Under the pieces are notes generated by a model. The model searched no databases, was not told the origin of the DNA, and saw only the letters and a program-made list of their open reading frames with translations. Below are positions 6,533 through 14,290 of a DNA stretch of 60,063 nt, one piece after another. This DNA is from Synergistaceae bacterium DZ-S4 (GTDB lineage Bacteria > Synergistota > Synergistia > Synergistales > Synergistaceae). The stretch spans positions 1-60,063 of the forward strand of contig JAPCWD010000012.1 in NCBI GenBank assembly GCA_025943965.1, read 5' to 3'. The position numbers and the translations under genes were made by a program. Position 1 is the first letter of the stretch, and every line of letters begins with the position of its first letter.

Positions 6533-7450
6533 TTATCCCACCGATACTCCGAGTTTTTTGAGATAGTCGCTCCCTATCCGCTTCATTATCTCTTCTGCCT
6601 GTGGCACAAGGAAGGATTCACTGATGGAGGAGAGACCGTCATCCCGAAGGGTAACTCTGATGCGGCCGCAGATCGATTCAATGATCTCCTGCCGGTCAGC
6701 CTCAGAAGACGAATAGAGGAGGTCGAGCTCCCGAACGGCCTCCACAAGGCGAGGCAGGGCACGAGCGCTTCTGAAGGCCCATTTGTAGTAGGGAATGTAG
6801 CGTTTGTTTAGGAGATGTATTGCAGAAAGGGCGGCGCGGACGAATTCATCAAGCGCCAGCATGGCGGCAGGGCCGTCATCGCGCTTGATGATCCTTCCGT
6901 AGTTGTACTGCCCGGCCTGCCCCATGACGAATACTCGCGCGGCAAGCTTTTTTAAGAGCACGTCCTTTGGGTAACATGGAAGAAGACCTTTGCGGATCCT
7001 TGTGAATTCTCCAAGGTCGTCGTAAAAAACTTCCCCGCTTGTGACTGCGGCAAGGAAGTGCTCCGGTATGCGGAACCATGAAACGTCGTTTGGCGGGACA
7101 TCAGGGCATCCGGTGAACTGTGCATAGAAACGGCTTATTTGGATCACTCCGATGCGGGGCGAACCCTGTGGCGTTGTATTGCGGGAAAAACCCATGAATT
7201 CATTTGGAAGGGAGTCGTAGAGCTTCTGCAGTTCCGGCCCAAACGCTGAGAAGTCCTCGTCCGTAAGCCAGAGGCAGCAGCCCGGGCCGAAGTCGTGATC
7301 CCGCGAGATCTCATCATCGTAGCCGAGGCAGTCGGATCCCTGCCCCGCAAGCCCGGCGGCCACACGGCAGGACCGTTCGCCGAACCGCTCCGCTATCGCC
7401 GGAGCGGCGCACTCTCTGTAAAATTTTCGGCTGAGTTCAAGCCCCTGCAA
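6533..7450 (-). CDS. DUF4037 nucleotidyltransferase-like protein
   Basis: About 305 residues. The segment GSDCLGYDDEISRDHDFGPG near residue 35 is the DUF4037 signature and resembles the G-S ... D-x-D core of nucleotidyltransferases. The rest is the helical C-terminal part with MGQAGQYNYGRIIKRDD. I place the start at TTG 7450, which is in frame 7 nt after GGAGG and 4 nt after the stop of the TPR gene; the longer open frame to 7711 would overlap the TPR gene by more than 250 nt. It probably acts with the TPR and DUF4125 partners. Enzymatic substrate unknown. Confidence 0.82.
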   Translation of the reverse strand: MQGLELSRKFYRECAAPAIAERFGERSCRVAAGLAGQGSDCLGYDDEISRDHDFGPGCCLWLTDEDFSAFGPELQKLYDSLPNEFMGFSRNTTPQGSPRIGVIQISRFYAQFTGCPDVPPNDVSWFRIPEHFLAAVTSGEVFYDDLGEFTRIRKGLLPCYPKDVLLKKLAARVFVMGQAGQYNYGRIIKRDDGPAAMLALDEFVRAALSAIHLLNKRYIPYYKWAFRSARALPRLVEAVRELDLLYSSSEADRQEIIESICGRIRVTLRDDGLSSISESFLVPQAEEIMKRIGSDYLKKLGVSVG

Positions 7451-7454
7451 GGCA

Positions 7455-8303
7455 CTACCTCCGCTCAAGCGCGATGTCGGCAAGGTGCTGCCAGCGTTCT
7501 GCCTCTTCCCCGTTCCCTGCAGCTTCGAGGGCCTTAGCGCAGTTCCTGCAGGCGCGGGCGTAGTATGGGTTTTGTCCGAATCGTTTTTCGATGTTTTCAG
7601 CAGCTCTTCTGTAATATCCCGCTGCCTCGGCATAATTGCCGAGCATGTACTCAAGCTGCCCCCGCGTAGCAAGCATGCTGTCCGCATGAGGGTCTCCTGG
7701 AAGCGAAGCAAAGAGCTCCTCTGACTTTTTGAGATTCTCCCCTGCTTCTTCCAAATTTTTCTGGGCCATCAGGCATATCGCGAGGTTGGCATGACAGGTG
7801 GCGGTCTCGGACTCCACTTTTTTCATATTCTCAAGCAGTGCAAGCGACTTTGTAAAATATTCACCCGCCGTCTTCACGTCGTTTACGCGCAGCAGGGACT
7901 GGGCCATGTTGTTGTATAACCCGGCATACCGGTAGTCGTCCTCGGGGAGCTGCCAGTCGTATATCTTCTCCACCCGGTCATAAAGCTCGAGTGCCTCTTT
8001 AGCCTCTCCGAAGGCGGTCTTGGCTGTGGCATAGTTGAGAAGCGTGGTAGCGTGCCCGATGCTTCCCTCCATTTTACAGGTAGCGATGAGGGCGAGCGCC
8101 GCCTCTGCGGCCGCATAGCTCTTTTCCTTCTCTCCGGCAACTCGCCAGAAGCCCTCGAGTTCGTTGAATATGGTTATGGCGGAGGTGCTGTAACCCTCTT
8201 CACCGCACTGGGCCGCCTTCTTTTCAAGGTATCCGGCGGCAGCCCGCAGCTCTCCCTTTGCGATCATTTCATCGTATTTCAGAAGTATTTTCTCAATGTC
8301 CAT
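7455..8303 (-). CDS. Tetratricopeptide-repeat protein
   Basis: About 282 residues made almost entirely of TPR helix pairs: five to six repeats between residues 30 and 265, for example ALELYDRVEKIYDWQLPEDD, AGLYNNMAQSLLRVNDVKTA, ATCHANLAICLMAQKNLEEA and ANYAEAAGYYRRA-like units. No signal peptide, so probably a cytosolic scaffold. The start at ATG 8303 has AAAGGG upstream; two in-frame ATGs further upstream (8321, 8312) are alternatives. First gene of the operon with DUF4037 and DUF4125, which suggests it bridges or regulates them. Confidence 0.85.
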   Translation of the reverse strand: MDIEKILLKYDEMIAKGELRAAAGYLEKKAAQCGEEGYSTSAITIFNELEGFWRVAGEKEKSYAAAEAALALIATCKMEGSIGHATTLLNYATAKTAFGEAKEALELYDRVEKIYDWQLPEDDYRYAGLYNNMAQSLLRVNDVKTAGEYFTKSLALLENMKKVESETATCHANLAICLMAQKNLEEAGENLKKSEELFASLPGDPHADSMLATRGQLEYMLGNYAEAAGYYRRAAENIEKRFGQNPYYARACRNCAKALEAAGNGEEAERWQHLADIALERR

Positions 8304-8420
8304 TTGTCCCATCCCTTTCATGCGGATGTCAGGCTCTTTGAAATCTGCCGACCATACGTTATATCGAAATATAGGGTTGTATTCGTGATTATAACATTGG
8401 GGGCGGAGAACAGGTCAGAC

Positions 8421-8530
8421 GGCAAGCAGTTGGCAAGCAATGGGCAGTTGATTTCAGGACATGGCTAAGCAATCGTATATACAGTCAAACGATCGTCAAA
8501 CGTTGTCAAACAGTAGTCAAACTATCGTAA
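8421..8530. repeat. Tandem 11-bp repeats, three sub-groups
   Basis: GGCAAGCAGTT and GGCAAGCAATG (8421-8442), then the connector CAGGACATGGCTAAGC, then units AAACGATCGTC, AAACGTTGTC and AAACAGTAGTC (8487-8519). The last group is nearly identical, in inverse orientation, to 59150-59180, some 50 kb away. Confidence 0.75.
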
Positions 8531-8565
8531 GAGCGAAGAAACCAGGTCCTAATAATCGCTTGTGT

Positions 8566-8712
8566 TGCGGTGAATTGGCCCTTAAGTCTTTAGGAATCAG
8601 TTCCCGCCTGACTAAGTCAGGCAATTCTCCGCGATGCGAAGCGAGCAAATTCTCCAGCGAACATGATTCTTAGTTCGCGAATTCTCCGCGGCTTCTGGAG
8701 CCGCAAATTCCC
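8566..8712. repeat. Hairpin mosaic with AATTC linkers (fourth copy)
   Basis: Order: AAGTCTTTAGGAATCAGTTC element, GCCTGAC-taa-GTCAGGC, GATGCGAAGCGAGC unit, GCGAAC-atgattctta-GTTCGC, GCGGCT-tctgg-AGCCGC, each joined by AATTC[A/T]CC. The first three modules keep the order seen at 3850-3960; the fourth has a different stem and loop at the same position. Confidence 0.75.
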
Positions 8713-8787
8713 CGACGGCTCGTTTCCGCGGCCCTTCCTTATGTTAAAATGAACAAAACATTGCAGCCTGAAAGGATGGCCTTCTGA

Positions 8788-9594
8788 ATGGACCTTGATT
8801 TTACTGCCGTGACGCAGTTCTTTGGGAAACTAACTCTCTCTACGCTCCTGCCCGCCCTTATATACCTTATCGGCGGACTGATAATATCGAAGCTTATCCT
8901 CTCGTTCCTCGATAGGGCACTGAACCGGTCCAACGTCGATGTGACCCTGAAAAGCTTCTTCCATACTGCGGTAAGGCTGGTGCTGCATTTCATCATCTTC
9001 ATGGTGGTGGCCGGTGCGCTCGGGATCCAGGTCACATCACTTGTGGCAATACTGAGCGTTGCTGGACTTGCAATTTCGCTGTCGATACAGAACCTGCTCT
9101 CGAATGTCCTTTCGGGGCTGATGCTGCTTTCGATAAAGCCCTTCAAGGTAGGCGATTACGTTGAAGTCGGAGGCACAGGCGGAACTGTAAAAGAGATAGG
9201 CTTCGTACACACAAAAATGCTGACCATTGAAAACATAATGATTTATATCCCGAACAGTGACGTTTCAAGCAGCAAGATCACCAACTACAGCACTGAAGAC
9301 AAGCGCAGGTTCAACCTTAAGATCAACGTCTCATACGAATGCCCGCCGGAAAAGGTGCGAAAGGTCCTGCTGGACTATATATCTGCCCATCCGCAGGTCG
9401 ACAGGGATCCCGCTCCTTTTGTCGCCGTGAGCGACTACAAGGAGAGCTCCATCGAATACGTTGTGAGGGCCTGGGCGGACAACAGCATATTCTGGGACGT
9501 CTACTGGGACCTTTTCAACGGACTGGATGATCTGTTCAGGAAGAACGGCATAGCTTTTACATATCCCAATCTCAACGTCCACGTCAAACAGTGA
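8788..9594 (+). CDS. mscS: Small-conductance mechanosensitive channel (MscS family)
   Basis: A 268-residue MscS-type channel that opens under membrane tension to release solutes on osmotic downshock. Three spans are visible: about 17-40, 58-80 and the pore helix about 85-110 with Gly/Ala-rich AILSVAGLAISLSIQNLLSN. The cytosolic beta domain follows (KPFKVGDYVEVGGTGGTVKE, then NSDVSSSKITNYS), and then the vestibule domain ending WDLFNGLDDLFRKNGI. Length is standard. Stands alone between repeats and a bidirectional terminator. The ribosome site is modest (GAAAGGA). Confidence 0.93.
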   Translation: MDLDFTAVTQFFGKLTLSTLLPALIYLIGGLIISKLILSFLDRALNRSNVDVTLKSFFHTAVRLVLHFIIFMVVAGALGIQVTSLVAILSVAGLAISLSIQNLLSNVLSGLMLLSIKPFKVGDYVEVGGTGGTVKEIGFVHTKMLTIENIMIYIPNSDVSSSKITNYSTEDKRRFNLKINVSYECPPEKVRKVLLDYISAHPQVDRDPAPFVAVSDYKESSIEYVVRAWADNSIFWDVYWDLFNGLDDLFRKNGIAFTYPNLNVHVKQ

Positions 9595-9609
9595 TCCCTC
9601 AGATGGAAA

Positions 9610-9634
9610 AAGGCCGCCTTCGAAGGGCGGCCTT
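9610..9634. terminator. Bidirectional terminator after mscS
   Basis: 9-bp stem AAGGCCGCC / GGCGGCCTT with a 7-nt loop, flanked by an A-run on the left and TTTTTT on the right. It ends mscS (+) and the leftward ABC operon (-). Confidence 0.85.
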
Positions 9635-9662
9635 TTTTATGTCTCTTTGCTGTTGAAACAGT

Positions 9663-10181
9663 TCAGTCTGAGAGCGAAGGGGCCTCCATTTCCGCCCCGG
9701 GGGCTCCTTCTGTCTCCGTCGTCTCCGTAGCCGGTGATGTTTCGGGTGCAGGAGCCGGAGCCTGGACCATGGTCCCGGGCAGGGGAAGATATACATCCTG
9801 TGCTTTTTCCGCAACTGCCGGGATCGATATCATCAAAGAGGAGGTCTTTCCGAAGTTGAAGACTCTTTCCTCAGTTTTGATGACCCTGTCCGCAACTTTA
9901 TCAACTATCTCCACTTTTATCGTATGCCTGGGACCGGTGACCTTGACCAGGGTCCTCTCTTTGGCATTGAGTACCGTCGGTTTCGACGCATCGCCGTTGA
10001 TGGTTATCCTGACAAGCTCCGCGGCCTCATAAGTTTGTCCGCCGATCTCGGCCGTTTTGTTGTCGAGAAGGATCTCGTGCTGCTTTCCGTAATAATAGAG
10101 GAGGAAACATAAAACGACGAGCAGGGCCAAAAGGACAAGCCTTATCACCAGTCTCTTCTTATTGACGGATCCGTTGTTCAT
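9663..10181 (-). CDS. Small membrane-anchored protein of the ABC importer operon
   Basis: A 172-residue protein with an N-terminal signal anchor (LVIRLVLLALLVVLCFLLYY, about 12-31), an exported beta-rich middle (about 40-130; EAAELVRITINGD, ERTLVKVTGP) and a low-complexity tail rich in Ala, Pro, Glu and Thr. The start is 3 nt after the stop of the second permease, so it is the last gene of the importer operon. I do not recognise a named family with confidence; position and topology suggest an envelope accessory factor of this transporter. The acidic tail could be a flexible tether. Confidence 0.7.
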   Translation of the reverse strand: MNNGSVNKKRLVIRLVLLALLVVLCFLLYYYGKQHEILLDNKTAEIGGQTYEAAELVRITINGDASKPTVLNAKERTLVKVTGPRHTIKVEIVDKVADRVIKTEERVFNFGKTSSLMISIPAVAEKAQDVYLPLPGTMVQAPAPAPETSPATETTETEGAPGAEMEAPSLSD

Positions 10182-10184
10182 GGC

Positions 10185-11288
10185 CTACTCCTCCCCCCGC
10201 AGGCTCCTGCGGGCCTCCGCTTTTGCCCTCATCCTTCTCCATGCGTGGAGGACGAGCGCAAGCGCGATTATCCCGTAGGAAACGAATACCCTGAAGTACT
10301 CGCCAAGCTGGGCCTGTCCGATGAGCTCCTTGCCCGCCATCGGAGATACTACGAACATGAGGTGGAAGAGGATGACCCCGACAAAGACGTTCGTGATCGT
10401 GGCCCTGCTGACCGAGGCTCCGCCGATGAGGATGGCGGCGATGGCGAACATGCCTGCCTGCTCGTGGCTGTTGTATGTGTTCATGGTGCCGATGTTCTGA
10501 AGGAATATTATCTGTCCGTAGCAGGCAAGGATCGTCGAGATGAGTATCGCGATTATCCTCGTCCTTTCGACGGGTATGCCCGCCTCCTCGGCGACCTTCA
10601 TGTCCTGTCCGAGCGCCCTCATGTCCTGTCCGATCTTCGTCTTCCTGAACCAGACTATGAAGAGGCAGAACATACCTATGAAAATGAACGTCGCAAGCGG
10701 TATGTCGATGCCGGAGATCCTGAAGGGGATCAGGTTGTCAAGTACGTGCCTGACCCCGGTAAGGTTAATGGCGTTCCTGATGCCGTACCCCCTCGAAAGG
10801 ACAAGCTGCGGGTTGGTTATCGGGATGACCCTGCCCATCGTATAGAGGACTATCAGCTGGTAGACTCCGTTGACGAAGAATCCCAGGATGTACGATGTGA
10901 CCATCTCCCTGCCCTTGGCCTTGTTGAGCACGGCTCCGCATATGTACCCGAGGACGACCGCTATCGGGGTCCCGATCAGTGCTGCGAGTGCCATCCCGTA
11001 GACGCCGGTCACTGCCCAGTCCGTCACGAATATCAGGCCGATCTGCCCGGCCATGGCGCCGAGCACCATTCCGAAGTTCAGCCCCATTCCCGCCAGTATA
11101 GGTATAAGGAGGGAGAGGACGAGGAAGGAGTTCCTTGCAAGCCTTGTCAGCATCTCCTGTATCAGGTAGCTCGCCGAGAAGCCGGAGATGGGTATCGCTA
11201 TCACTGAGAGCCCGATGAAGATTATGGGGACGGCGTTGTTGGCAAGTATATTTTTGAGGCTCATCGAGCCTTTGTTTTTGTCCGCCAT
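10185..11288 (-). CDS. ABC importer permease (BPD_transp_2 type), second subunit
   Basis: A 367-residue inner-membrane permease with about eight to nine spans, of the branched-chain amino acid / ribose / nucleoside type. Recognisable segments include GMGLNFGMVLGAMAGQIGLI and, near residue 280, FAIAAILIGGASVSRATITN, the coupling-loop region typical of the family. ATG overlaps the stop of the first permease by one base (TAATG), so synthesis is coupled. It pairs with the 11288-12334 permease and the double ATPase. Substrate unknown; the binding protein is probably the DUF3798 protein encoded divergently. Confidence 0.88.
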   Translation of the reverse strand: MADKNKGSMSLKNILANNAVPIIFIGLSVIAIPISGFSASYLIQEMLTRLARNSFLVLSLLIPILAGMGLNFGMVLGAMAGQIGLIFVTDWAVTGVYGMALAALIGTPIAVVLGYICGAVLNKAKGREMVTSYILGFFVNGVYQLIVLYTMGRVIPITNPQLVLSRGYGIRNAINLTGVRHVLDNLIPFRISGIDIPLATFIFIGMFCLFIVWFRKTKIGQDMRALGQDMKVAEEAGIPVERTRIIAILISTILACYGQIIFLQNIGTMNTYNSHEQAGMFAIAAILIGGASVSRATITNVFVGVILFHLMFVVSPMAGKELIGQAQLGEYFRVFVSYGIIALALVLHAWRRMRAKAEARRSLRGEE

Positions 11289-12334
11289 TATCTCTTCACC
11301 ATCACTTTCCTGGTGAGGGCGTACAGGATCATTCCGTTGCTGACTATGATCCTTATGACCTCAGACATGTCTGTCTGCATGACGCTGTTGATCACCGAGG
11401 GCGTCATCGTGAGTATACCCTGGAAGAGGAACGTACCGACGAGGACGTTCATCATCGAGGCCTTGTTGACCGAAGCTCCGCCGAGGAGTATCGCGGCGAC
11501 CGCCGGGAAGGCCATGTAGAATGGGCCCATATAGAGCTGGACGAAACCGAAGCTCTGCTCGTATACGAGTATCCCTATGGCGCCCAGTGCTGTTGAGAGG
11601 ATCACCGAGATCGTGCGCATTTTGTCTACGTCGATCCCGGATGCCCTTGCAAATTCAGGGTTGGAGCCAACTGCCGTTATGGCAGTGCCTGTTTTTGTCC
11701 GGAAGAATCCCCAGACCAGGAAGACCATAAACCCGAAGAAGAGGTACATCCCTATCGGGACGTAGAAGAACTGTCCTATCTGTATGTGGAGATGCTTGCT
11801 GAGCGCATTGAGCCAGAAGCCCTCGACGCTTATCGTGGTCCTGAGCCCGGAGCCTCCGTAGCCCCATATCATCGTCGGGCTGGTGTAAGGAAGGAGGAGC
11901 CACGCCATGCACATGAGAGCAACGGATGAGAAACCAACGTAGGTGGCTATCATCATCTCGTCTCCCTTGACCCTGTTCAGCAGCTGTCCGTACATCCAGC
12001 CGAAAACCACAGCAAGCGGGACCGCTATCACCATCGCGATGAGGAAGCCAATGCTTCCCTTAACGCCTATCTGGATGGAGGTCACGGCTCCTAGAAGTCC
12101 CGCGATTATCCCGAGCGGAAGTCCGAAGTTGAGTCCGCATCCCGACTGGACCATCGGGACCATCGCAAGGACTAGCACCCCGTTCATCCCGACCCGCACC
12201 AGGGTGTCGGAGAGCGATGCGTCCAGGCGGACCCCCACGAAGGGAGCCGCTATGAAGAGCGAGAGCAGGAAGAGCCCTATTATTATCCTGGGCCATCCCG
12301 CGTTTTCAATGAACAACTGCAGTTTTTCTTTCAT
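11288..12334 (-). CDS. ABC importer permease (BPD_transp_2 type), first subunit
   Basis: A 348-residue permease paralogous to its neighbour: GCGLNFGLPLGIIAGLLGAV near residue 75 and FPAVAAILLGGASVNKASMM near 275. About nine spans. The start ATG at 12334 lies 2 nt after the ATPase stop; the open frame extends further upstream only by overlapping the ATPase gene. Two related but distinct permeases imply a heterodimeric channel. The strand opposite carries long open frames (to 320 codons) that are codon-bias shadows. Confidence 0.88.
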   Translation of the reverse strand: MKEKLQLFIENAGWPRIIIGLFLLSLFIAAPFVGVRLDASLSDTLVRVGMNGVLVLAMVPMVQSGCGLNFGLPLGIIAGLLGAVTSIQIGVKGSIGFLIAMVIAVPLAVVFGWMYGQLLNRVKGDEMMIATYVGFSSVALMCMAWLLLPYTSPTMIWGYGGSGLRTTISVEGFWLNALSKHLHIQIGQFFYVPIGMYLFFGFMVFLVWGFFRTKTGTAITAVGSNPEFARASGIDVDKMRTISVILSTALGAIGILVYEQSFGFVQLYMGPFYMAFPAVAAILLGGASVNKASMMNVLVGTFLFQGILTMTPSVINSVMQTDMSEVIRIIVSNGMILYALTRKVMVKR

Positions 12335-12336
12335 GA

Positions 12337-13968
12337 TCAGCACCTGCCGTTCCCTGCGGAGACAGGTTCGATGAGCCCTTCCCCGACGTGTCCGAGCATA
12401 AGGAGCCCAAACTCTTCTGCCGGAGAATTTGCCGGCAGTATGCCCGAGACCCTTCCCTCGTTGATGATCGCTATCCTGTCGCATGTACACCTGAGTTCTT
12501 CGAGTTCCGAAGAAGTCATTATTATTGTCGTCCCTGTTTCTTCGTTGACTCTCCTAAGCGTGTCAAGAACGAGTTTTTTAGCTCCGACATCTATTCCGCG
12601 CGTAGGTTCCGAGACAAAGAGTATCTCAGGCGCAACTGCGAAGGCCTTTGCAAGACATACCTTCTGCTGGTTTCCTCCGGAGAGTTCGACCGCCCTCTGT
12701 TTAGGTCCCGTGCAACGGATCTCCAGCGCCTTAATGAAATCTTCCGTGCATTTTGTAACTGCCTTGTCATCGCGCCACTTGACCAGCCCGCCGAGGAGTT
12801 TTGTGATGAACTTCTCCTGGACCTGCATCGCCGTGAAGGTAATGTTCCAGTCTATGCCCTCCTCAAGGAGCAGCCCCACTCCCCTCCGGTCCTCGGATAC
12901 GAAAGCCATTCCCTCGTTGAGGGAGGCGCTGGGATCGTTGAGCTTTATCTCCTTGTCCCTTACAAAGACCTTGCCTCCGGAAATATAGAGGCCCATTATC
13001 CCGTTTGAAATGCCAACCTTGCCCTGGCCTGCAAGTCCTCCGAGGCCGAATATCTCGCCCCGGCGGACTTCTATGGAAACATCTCTCACTGTCTCACCGG
13101 GCATGTCCACCCATAGGTGCTCTGTTCTGAGGATGACATCTCCGCACTTTCTCTCTTTTTCTTCGTCTGCACATGGTTCACCTGAAATCTGTCTGCCGAC
13201 CATCCAGCTCGCGATCTGCCTTACACTCGTCTCCTCCGTCTTGGCCTCCTGGATGACTCTTCCGTCCCTCAGAACGACAAGCTTGTCGCATAGGTCGATG
13301 ATCTCCTGGAGCCTGTGGGAGATGAATATTATGGAAATGCCCTGGGCAGCAAGCTTCTTTAGGGCATCTATCAGCACCGTAGCCTCCGATTCGGCAAGGA
13401 CTGCCGTCGGCTCGTCGAGGACGAGGAGCCTTGTCTTCTGCCTGTCTATCTCCCGCGCTATCTCTGTGAACTGTTTGTGTCCGACGGGCATTTCGCTGAT
13501 GAGGGTGTCGTGGGCAAGTGCCACTCCGAGGGTATCTATGGCCCTTTCAGCCCTTTTCTGCATGTCCTGCCTGTCAAGTGTCTTGAACCTGTCTCCGAAG
13601 ACCTCCACAAGCGGGTTGTATTTCATTGATTCCCTGTTAAGGAGGATGTTCTCTGTAGCAGTGAATCCCGGTATAAGTGAAAATTCCTGGTGGACCATCC
13701 CTATCCCCGCTTCAAGCGCGTCAAAGGGGTCCCTGAACGATTTCTCTTCCCCGTCGATCAATATCTTCCCTTCGTATCCGCCGGTCTCCTGGATCACCGA
13801 CATGCCGAAGAGGATGTTCATCAGGGTCGATTTGCCTGCTCCGTTTTCACCGACCAGGCCCATTATTTCTCCCGGCATCAGTGAAAAACTGACATCTGAG
13901 AGGACTCTGTTTCCGAAGAATTCTTTGCCGATGTTCTCCATCTTCAGGAGTGGTACTCCTTCGGGCAT
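12337..13968 (-). CDS. ABC importer ATPase with two nucleotide-binding domains
   Basis: A 543-residue cytosolic ATPase of the RbsA/MglA/nucleoside-importer type. N-domain: Walker A GENGAGKST (about 38), MVHQEFSLIP Q-loop, a degenerate signature MPVGHKQ, Walker B LLVLDEPTA. C-domain: degenerate Walker A GLAGQGKVG (about 295), a proper signature LSGGNQQK (about 447) and FVSEPTRGID. Having one altered site in each half is normal for this family. The start ATG 13968 follows GAGG by 8 nt; GTG 13977 is an alternative. First gene of the four-gene importer operon. Confidence 0.9.
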   Translation of the reverse strand: MPEGVPLLKMENIGKEFFGNRVLSDVSFSLMPGEIMGLVGENGAGKSTLMNILFGMSVIQETGGYEGKILIDGEEKSFRDPFDALEAGIGMVHQEFSLIPGFTATENILLNRESMKYNPLVEVFGDRFKTLDRQDMQKRAERAIDTLGVALAHDTLISEMPVGHKQFTEIAREIDRQKTRLLVLDEPTAVLAESEATVLIDALKKLAAQGISIIFISHRLQEIIDLCDKLVVLRDGRVIQEAKTEETSVRQIASWMVGRQISGEPCADEEKERKCGDVILRTEHLWVDMPGETVRDVSIEVRRGEIFGLGGLAGQGKVGISNGIMGLYISGGKVFVRDKEIKLNDPSASLNEGMAFVSEDRRGVGLLLEEGIDWNITFTAMQVQEKFITKLLGGLVKWRDDKAVTKCTEDFIKALEIRCTGPKQRAVELSGGNQQKVCLAKAFAVAPEILFVSEPTRGIDVGAKKLVLDTLRRVNEETGTTIIMTSSELEELRCTCDRIAIINEGRVSGILPANSPAEEFGLLMLGHVGEGLIEPVSAGNGRC

Positions 13969-14290
13969 CCGCTTCACCTCATTTTCTTAACACTAAATAA
14001 ACATTTGCTTCTATATATAACAGAAAAGCCTTTTTCTAACAACATTATCCAAGAGTGCATCTCTGATATGGGACAGAAAAGAGTACTCAGGTCATTATAG
14101 TACTTACAGGTCACAAATATAAACTTATACGGGATATTGGTTACTTGAATTGTACGCCTAACCGGCAGCGACCGTCAATTTTTATACTATGTGTGGAATA
14201 TAAACATGTAAGGTAGTATCATAATAAAGGGTCTAAGCTGCAGATCCCGCCGGATCAACCACTTTTTTGAAGAAATCGGAGCGGATCATA
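13969..14290. other. Divergent promoter region, importer versus dehydrogenase
   Basis: An AT-rich stretch of about 320 bp. A TATATATA tract (14013-14022) probably holds the -10 box of the leftward importer operon. TTATACTAT (about 14181-14190) is a candidate -10 for the rightward dehydrogenase. I see no riboswitch or clear operator palindrome. Confidence 0.5.

Larger units (their letters stand above)
8304..8787. other. Gene-free stretch with both repeat families
   Basis: Carries the promoter region of the TPR operon (8304-8400), the 11-bp repeats at 8421-8530, a hairpin mosaic at 8566-8712, and an AT-rich stretch (TTATGTTAAAATG, 8738-8750) that likely holds the -10 box of the MscS gene. Confidence 0.6.

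Noticed and set aside
10245..11207. Long plus-strand open frame (320 codons) opposite the permease gene
   Set aside because: Antisense shadow of a GC-rich membrane protein gene: no ribosome site, improbable charged composition and no family.
12337..13968. Double ATPase considered broken because each half has one altered motif
   Set aside because: Degenerate signature in the N-half and degenerate Walker A in the C-half are normal in this importer family.
12371..13990. Plus-strand open frames opposite the double ATPase
   Set aside because: Antisense shadows of a well-supported ATPase gene; Ser/Pro/Thr-rich translations typical of the complementary strand.
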